A model generated the notes under the pieces. It was given only the letters and a program-made list of their open reading frames with translations, was not told where the DNA came from and did no database searches. The position numbers were made by a program, and so were the translations under genes. 64,000 bases of DNA, taken from positions 44,342-108,341 of the forward strand of contig JANNPZ010000090.1 in NCBI GenBank assembly GCA_031400505.1, given 5' to 3'. Shown here in pieces: positions 60,639 to 64,000 of this stretch. Source of the DNA: JAIYDJ01 sp031400505. Its GTDB lineage: Bacteria > Pseudomonadota > Alphaproteobacteria > Rhodobacterales > Rhodobacteraceae. Position 1 is the first letter of the stretch. Each line of letters begins with the position of its first letter.

Positions 60639-60933
60639 CGGTCATCTCCGGCTGTGACGGCGGCTTGCTATCCTGACGGTGGGCAGCGGTAAAGCCTGAA
60701 ACTTGCAGCGGCCGCCCCGGGCGGCGCAATGCCCGGGATTTGATATCCCGGCAAGCGCTGCTGCAAACCGGTTCCGAATGTGCCGGTCCGGGGATCGAAC
60801 CGCTTGCCAAGTTTCGCGCGACAGCTGCCGGCGGGTCGATCCGCCAGATGACAGGCGCGCGTCATCCCGAACGATCAGCCGCCAAACATCGGACGCCGCT
60901 ATGTTGCAAGCTTTGGCCAAAGACCTGACCCGT

Positions 60934-62103
60934 TCACGCCAGCCCCTTCAGCAAATTCTGCATGAAGACGTGACCGGCCTGAAATTGCGCCACTTCCAGA
61001 TATTCATCCGGTTGATGGGCCTGGGCGATATCCCCCGGACCGCACACTACGCACGAATATCCCGCTGCCTGAAACTGCCCGGCTTCCGTGCCATAGCTGA
61101 CCACACCCGTGTCATTCGCGCCGGTCAATCGACGCGCCAGCGCCTCTGCCGCCCCGGCGCTTTCCGGCAGCAGCGCTGGCACGGCAAAGAACCGTTCCAG
61201 ACTGATCCCCGCCTCCGGGCGCACTGATTGCATCGCCGCGCCGATCCGTGCGGCCTCTGCCTGCAGCGCCTCTGCCCAGGCTTCGACCGACTCGCCCGGA
61301 ACGACGCGAAACTCCATCACGAACCGGCAGTCGGCTGCTGTGATGTTGTGCGCAGTGCCCCCCGCGATCATGCCTGCGTGCAGGGTCGTGTAGTTCGGGC
61401 GAAATGCCGCCGCCAAGGGTGCGACCGGTTTTCGTGCGTTTCCCTCGTTCTGCGCGTTCATCCACCCGATCAGCCTTGCGGCTTCCATGATTGCCGACAC
61501 GCCTTCGGGCAGCAGGGACGAATGCACCTCGAACCCCTTCACATGCACGCGGTAGCCGGTTCCGCCTTTGTGACCGGTGATGATTGCCATCCCTGACGGC
61601 TCGCCGATCAGGGCAATCTCGGCCTTGGGAACGGCAGCCTGCATCGCGGCAATCATCGGCGGCGCGCCGGTGCAGCCAAGCTCTTCGTCATACGAAATCG
61701 CAATCTGCAAGGGGCGGCGCACCCCCGTTCTTGATGCCTCGACCAGCGCCCAGATCGCCAACGCGACATATCCCTTCATGTCACAGACGCCGCGCCCGTA
61801 TAGCCGTCCGTCGCGTTCGCTGACCACCCAAGGATCCTGGGTCCACGCCTGCCCATCCACCGGCACCACATCGGAATGACCAGACAGCACGATCCCGCCG
61901 TCAATCCAGGGCCCGACATGGGCAAATAGCGCCGCCTTCTGGCGATCTTCGTTCCAATGGCGGTGCGACGTGATGCCATGGTCTGCAAGATAGCCTTCGA
62001 CCCAATCGATCAACGCAAGATTGCTGTCTCGGCTGACGGTCGCAAAGCTGACCAACTGATCCAGAATCGCCCGCGGTGAAAGGCTGGTCATCGGCATCCC
62101 CAT
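60934..62103 (-). CDS. argE: Acetylornithine deacetylase-type M20 peptidase
   Basis: 389 residues. Removes the acetyl group from N-acetylornithine in arginine synthesis. Motifs: LSGHSDVVPVDG (about 74-85) with the first His, YGRGVCDMKGYVALA (about 108-122), and DEELGCTGAPP (about 148-158) with the catalytic Glu. The C-terminal YGTEAGQFQAAGYSCVVCGP is typical of ArgE. The 295-base gap to the Hsp70-like gene has no convincing gene or terminator. Confidence 0.9.
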   Translation of the reverse strand: MGMPMTSLSPRAILDQLVSFATVSRDSNLALIDWVEGYLADHGITSHRHWNEDRQKAALFAHVGPWIDGGIVLSGHSDVVPVDGQAWTQDPWVVSERDGRLYGRGVCDMKGYVALAIWALVEASRTGVRRPLQIAISYDEELGCTGAPPMIAAMQAAVPKAEIALIGEPSGMAIITGHKGGTGYRVHVKGFEVHSSLLPEGVSAIMEAARLIGWMNAQNEGNARKPVAPLAAAFRPNYTTLHAGMIAGGTAHNITAADCRFVMEFRVVPGESVEAWAEALQAEAARIGAAMQSVRPEAGISLERFFAVPALLPESAGAAEALARRLTGANDTGVVSYGTEAGQFQAAGYSCVVCGPGDIAQAHQPDEYLEVAQFQAGHVFMQNLLKGLA

Positions 62104-62308
62104 CTATGGTGGCAAAGGGTGGCGTTGCTGCCTTGCTGCGTCAAGCTTTAGAAAACCTGAGCCAGTGCAAAGTCTGGTCACGACGGAAACAGTCCGAGAT
62201 TCGGGATTGATAGGGGGAAAGAAATAGACAACAGTTGAGAGACAAAGCGGGGACCACACAGAGGGTAACCCAATAATCAAAAGACTATCAACGACTTGGG
62301 AGTCATGA

Positions 62309-63319
62309 ATGCCTGACGGCGGCCAAAGTGTCCTCGATGTCAAGGACCTTGTCACTGTGTTTCATACCCGTAGCGGCGAGGTTCATGCTGTCAACTCTGT
62401 CAGCTTTGATTTGCAAAGCGGTGAATTGCTGGGCGTCGTTGGTGAAAGCGGCTCTGGCAAGTCGGTAACGATGATGTCGCTGATCGGTCTTTTGCCGTCA
62501 CCGCCCGCCGATGTGCGGGGAGGTCAGGTCTGGCTTGCCGGTCAGGATATTCTGAAAATCACCCCCGAAGCGTTGCGCAATCTGCGCGGGGCCAAGGTTG
62601 GTTTTGTCTTTCAGGATCCGATGACCAGTCTCAATCCGGTGTTCACCGTCGGCAACCAGATCATGGAGCCGCTGATCCGCCACATGGGAATGACCAGACC
62701 GCAAGCCCGGGCACGCGCGGCAGAGCTGCTTGAACTTGTCGGCATCCCTGACGCCAAAGCCCGTCTGTCTGCCTACCCACACCAGTTTTCGGGCGGGATG
62801 CGGCAACGCGTGATGATCGCCATCGCGCTGGCCTGCAACCCCGATGTGCTGATCGCAGATGAACCTACAACTGCGCTGGACGTGACGATACAGGCGCAGA
62901 TTCTCGAACTGATCAAGGATTTGCGGGCCAAACTTGGCATGGCGATCATCTGGATCACCCATGATCTGGGCGTGATTGCAGGTATCGCAGACCGCGTGAT
63001 GGTGATGTACGCGGGTCAGGTGGTGGAACAGGGGCCGGTCAAGGCATTGTTCGGCAATCCGCAGCACCCCTACACGCGGGCATTGCTGAAAACCATTCCG
63101 GCCATATCGGGCCCGCGCGAAAAGCGGCTTCAAGTCATCGATGGCCAGCCGCCAATCCTGGGTGCCGCCCCTGCTGCTTGTTCGTTCCGGGCCCGCTGCC
63201 CCCAAGCCTTTGATCGCTGTCATGCGGAAAACCCGCTGCGACGGGCGATTGACGGGCAGGCCGTCGGCAAAGGCCACGACGTTGCCTGTCATTGGACCGC
63301 AGGAGCCCAACATGCCTGA
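62309..63319 (+). CDS. Peptide/nickel-type ABC transporter ATP-binding protein, DppD/OppD-like
   Basis: 336 residues from the ATG at 62309 with GGGAG upstream; an ATG at 62305 opens a 3-codon frame only. Walker A GESGSGKS (about 45-52), Q-loop in FQDPMTSLNPVF, signature FSGGMRQRVMIAIALA, Walker B VLIADEPTTALD and switch His in WITHDLGV. The C-terminal cysteine-bearing oligopeptide motif (AACSFRARCPQAFDRCHAE) identifies the Opp/Dpp group. It overlaps the next ATPase by 8 bases. The genes for the binding protein and permeases are not upstream, so they may follow outside the window. Confidence 0.93.
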   Translation: MPDGGQSVLDVKDLVTVFHTRSGEVHAVNSVSFDLQSGELLGVVGESGSGKSVTMMSLIGLLPSPPADVRGGQVWLAGQDILKITPEALRNLRGAKVGFVFQDPMTSLNPVFTVGNQIMEPLIRHMGMTRPQARARAAELLELVGIPDAKARLSAYPHQFSGGMRQRVMIAIALACNPDVLIADEPTTALDVTIQAQILELIKDLRAKLGMAIIWITHDLGVIAGIADRVMVMYAGQVVEQGPVKALFGNPQHPYTRALLKTIPAISGPREKRLQVIDGQPPILGAAPAACSFRARCPQAFDRCHAENPLRRAIDGQAVGKGHDVACHWTAGAQHA

Positions 63320-64000
63320 GGCAACCCCGCAGCCGTTGGTGCAAGTTCGCGATCTGAAAATGCATTTCCCGATCTTTACGGGCATCCTGAGGCGGCACAC
63401 CGGCGATGTGAAGGCGGTGGATGGGGTCAGCTTTGACATTCATGCCGGTGAAACACTGGGTCTTGTCGGCGAATCCGGGTGCGGAAAATCCACCGTTGGT
63501 CGCGCGCTGTTGCGGCTTTACGACCCGACGGCGGGCTCGGTGACGATCGACGGCGACGACATTGCCACCCTCTCGCCCGAGGCGCTGCGCCGCAAACGCC
63601 CGACCATGCAGATGGTGTTTCAGGACCCGCAGGCCAGCCTTAACCCGCGAATGCCCCTGGCCGACATCATCGGCGAACCCCTGATCGAACACACCGACTG
63701 GAACGCCGAGCGCAGATTGCAGCGGATTTACGAGTTGATGGACGCCGTCAGCCTGAACCGACGCTTTGCCAACCGCTTCCCCTATGAGTTTTCGGGCGGC
63801 CAGCGCCAGCGCATCGGTATTGCCCGGGCGCTGGCGCTGAACCCCAAGTTCATTGTCTGCGACGAACCAATCGCGGCGCTGGATGTCTCGATCCAGGCAC
63901 AGGTGGTAAACCTGCTGGAAGACCTGCAGGAAAAACTCGGGCTGACCTACCTGTTCATCAGCCATGATCTGTCGATGGTGCGCCACATCGCCGACCGGGT
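63312..64000 (+). CDS. ABC transporter ATP-binding protein, DppF/OppF-like, 3' end outside window
   Basis: 229 residues visible, no stop before the window end; a frame check shows it is open. Starts MPEATPQPLVQVRDLKMHFP. Walker A GESGCGKST (about 48-56), Q-loop FQDPQASLNPR, signature FSGGQRQRIGIAR (about 161-173) and Walker B FIVCDEP, in which the usual Val-Ser is replaced by Ile-Ala (DEPIAALDVS). Paired with the previous ATPase by an ATGCCTGA overlap, forming the heterodimer of an Opp/Dpp importer for peptides or similar solutes. Confidence 0.93.
   Translation, partial: MPEATPQPLVQVRDLKMHFPIFTGILRRHTGDVKAVDGVSFDIHAGETLGLVGESGCGKSTVGRALLRLYDPTAGSVTIDGDDIATLSPEALRRKRPTMQMVFQDPQASLNPRMPLADIIGEPLIEHTDWNAERRLQRIYELMDAVSLNRRFANRFPYEFSGGQRQRIGIARALALNPKFIVCDEPIAALDVSIQAQVVNLLEDLQEKLGLTYLFISHDLSMVRHIADR

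Noticed and set aside
60642..60920. 92-codon minus-strand ORF and a 65-codon frame in the gap before the Hsp70-like gene
   Set aside because: No Shine-Dalgarno, no domain, overlaps other chance frames; composition looks noncoding.

Overview
The window looks like a chromosomal segment of a marine-type alphaproteobacterium of the order Rhodobacterales (Roseobacter/Rhodobacter group). The evidence is the high G+C codon use, the block nifR3(dusB)-ntrB-ntrC-ntrY-ntrX-trkA-trkH-hfq-hflX, a TakP-like TRAP binding protein, DUF6456/DUF6477 genes, RTX proteins ending in Hint domains, and an NtrC without the sigma54-contact GAFTGA loop as described for Rhodobacter capsulatus. Species cannot be fixed from the sequence alone. 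No rRNA, CRISPR array, prophage, insertion sequence or integrase was seen; the only RNA gene found is one tRNA-Leu(CAA).

Layout. 1-1952: tail of a penicillin-acylase family gene and a GNAT acetyltransferase. 1959-14052 (minus strand): a long nitrogen/potassium/post-transcriptional regulation block, dusB-ntrB-ntrC-ntrY-ntrX-trkA-trkH-hfq-hflX plus a 42-residue lysine-rich protein. 14215-19107: fused ispDF, pgpA, a CinA C-terminal-type amidase, a RatA/Coq10-like gene, hpt, a 57-residue membrane protein, a dihaem cytochrome c and a GST. 19104-22559: lipA, aqpZ, and a divergent DUF6456/DUF6477 pair. 22627-26201: a non-pyrrolysine MttB-family methyltransferase, guaA and a small monooxygenase. 26397-29986: a TRAP transporter whose membrane genes and binding-protein gene converge, with an FNR-type box upstream of the membrane genes. 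30259-36751: EamA transporter, FadL/OmpP1-like porin, P-loop NTPase, metA, alpha/beta hydrolase, polyphosphate kinase 2 and a TetR regulator. 36839-39969: an 805-residue FAD/GcvT dehydrogenase and a MobA-like nucleotidyltransferase. 39966-45346: two tandem RTX-Hint exoproteins. 46099-51534: tRNA-Leu, zinc metallopeptidase, YqaA-like protein, dsbB, dGTPase, erpA, an unknown and xthA. 51652-54445: ccmABCDG. 54533-58074: aldo/keto reductase, moaA and a RimB-RimK fusion. 58167-62103: two M20 peptidase-family enzymes flanking an Hsp70-like gene. 62309 to the end: ATPase genes of an Opp/Dpp ABC transporter.

How it fits together. Most content is core Rhodobacterales housekeeping: nitrogen sensing, K+ uptake, isoprenoid, lipoate, GMP and methionine synthesis, cytochrome c maturation, Fe-S assembly and molybdopterin synthesis. 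The accessory themes are organic-solute use (TRAP, Opp/Dpp, amidohydrolases, methylated-amine type enzymes) and large calcium-binding exoproteins. I did not find a clearly new multi-gene system. The most rewarding points are a recurrent intergenic hairpin element seen at five places, loss of GAFTGA in both NtrC and NtrX, the tandem RTX-Hint proteins with a shared linker module, a repetitive tail on the TRAP large subunit, and several small or unknown Rhodobacterales-type genes.
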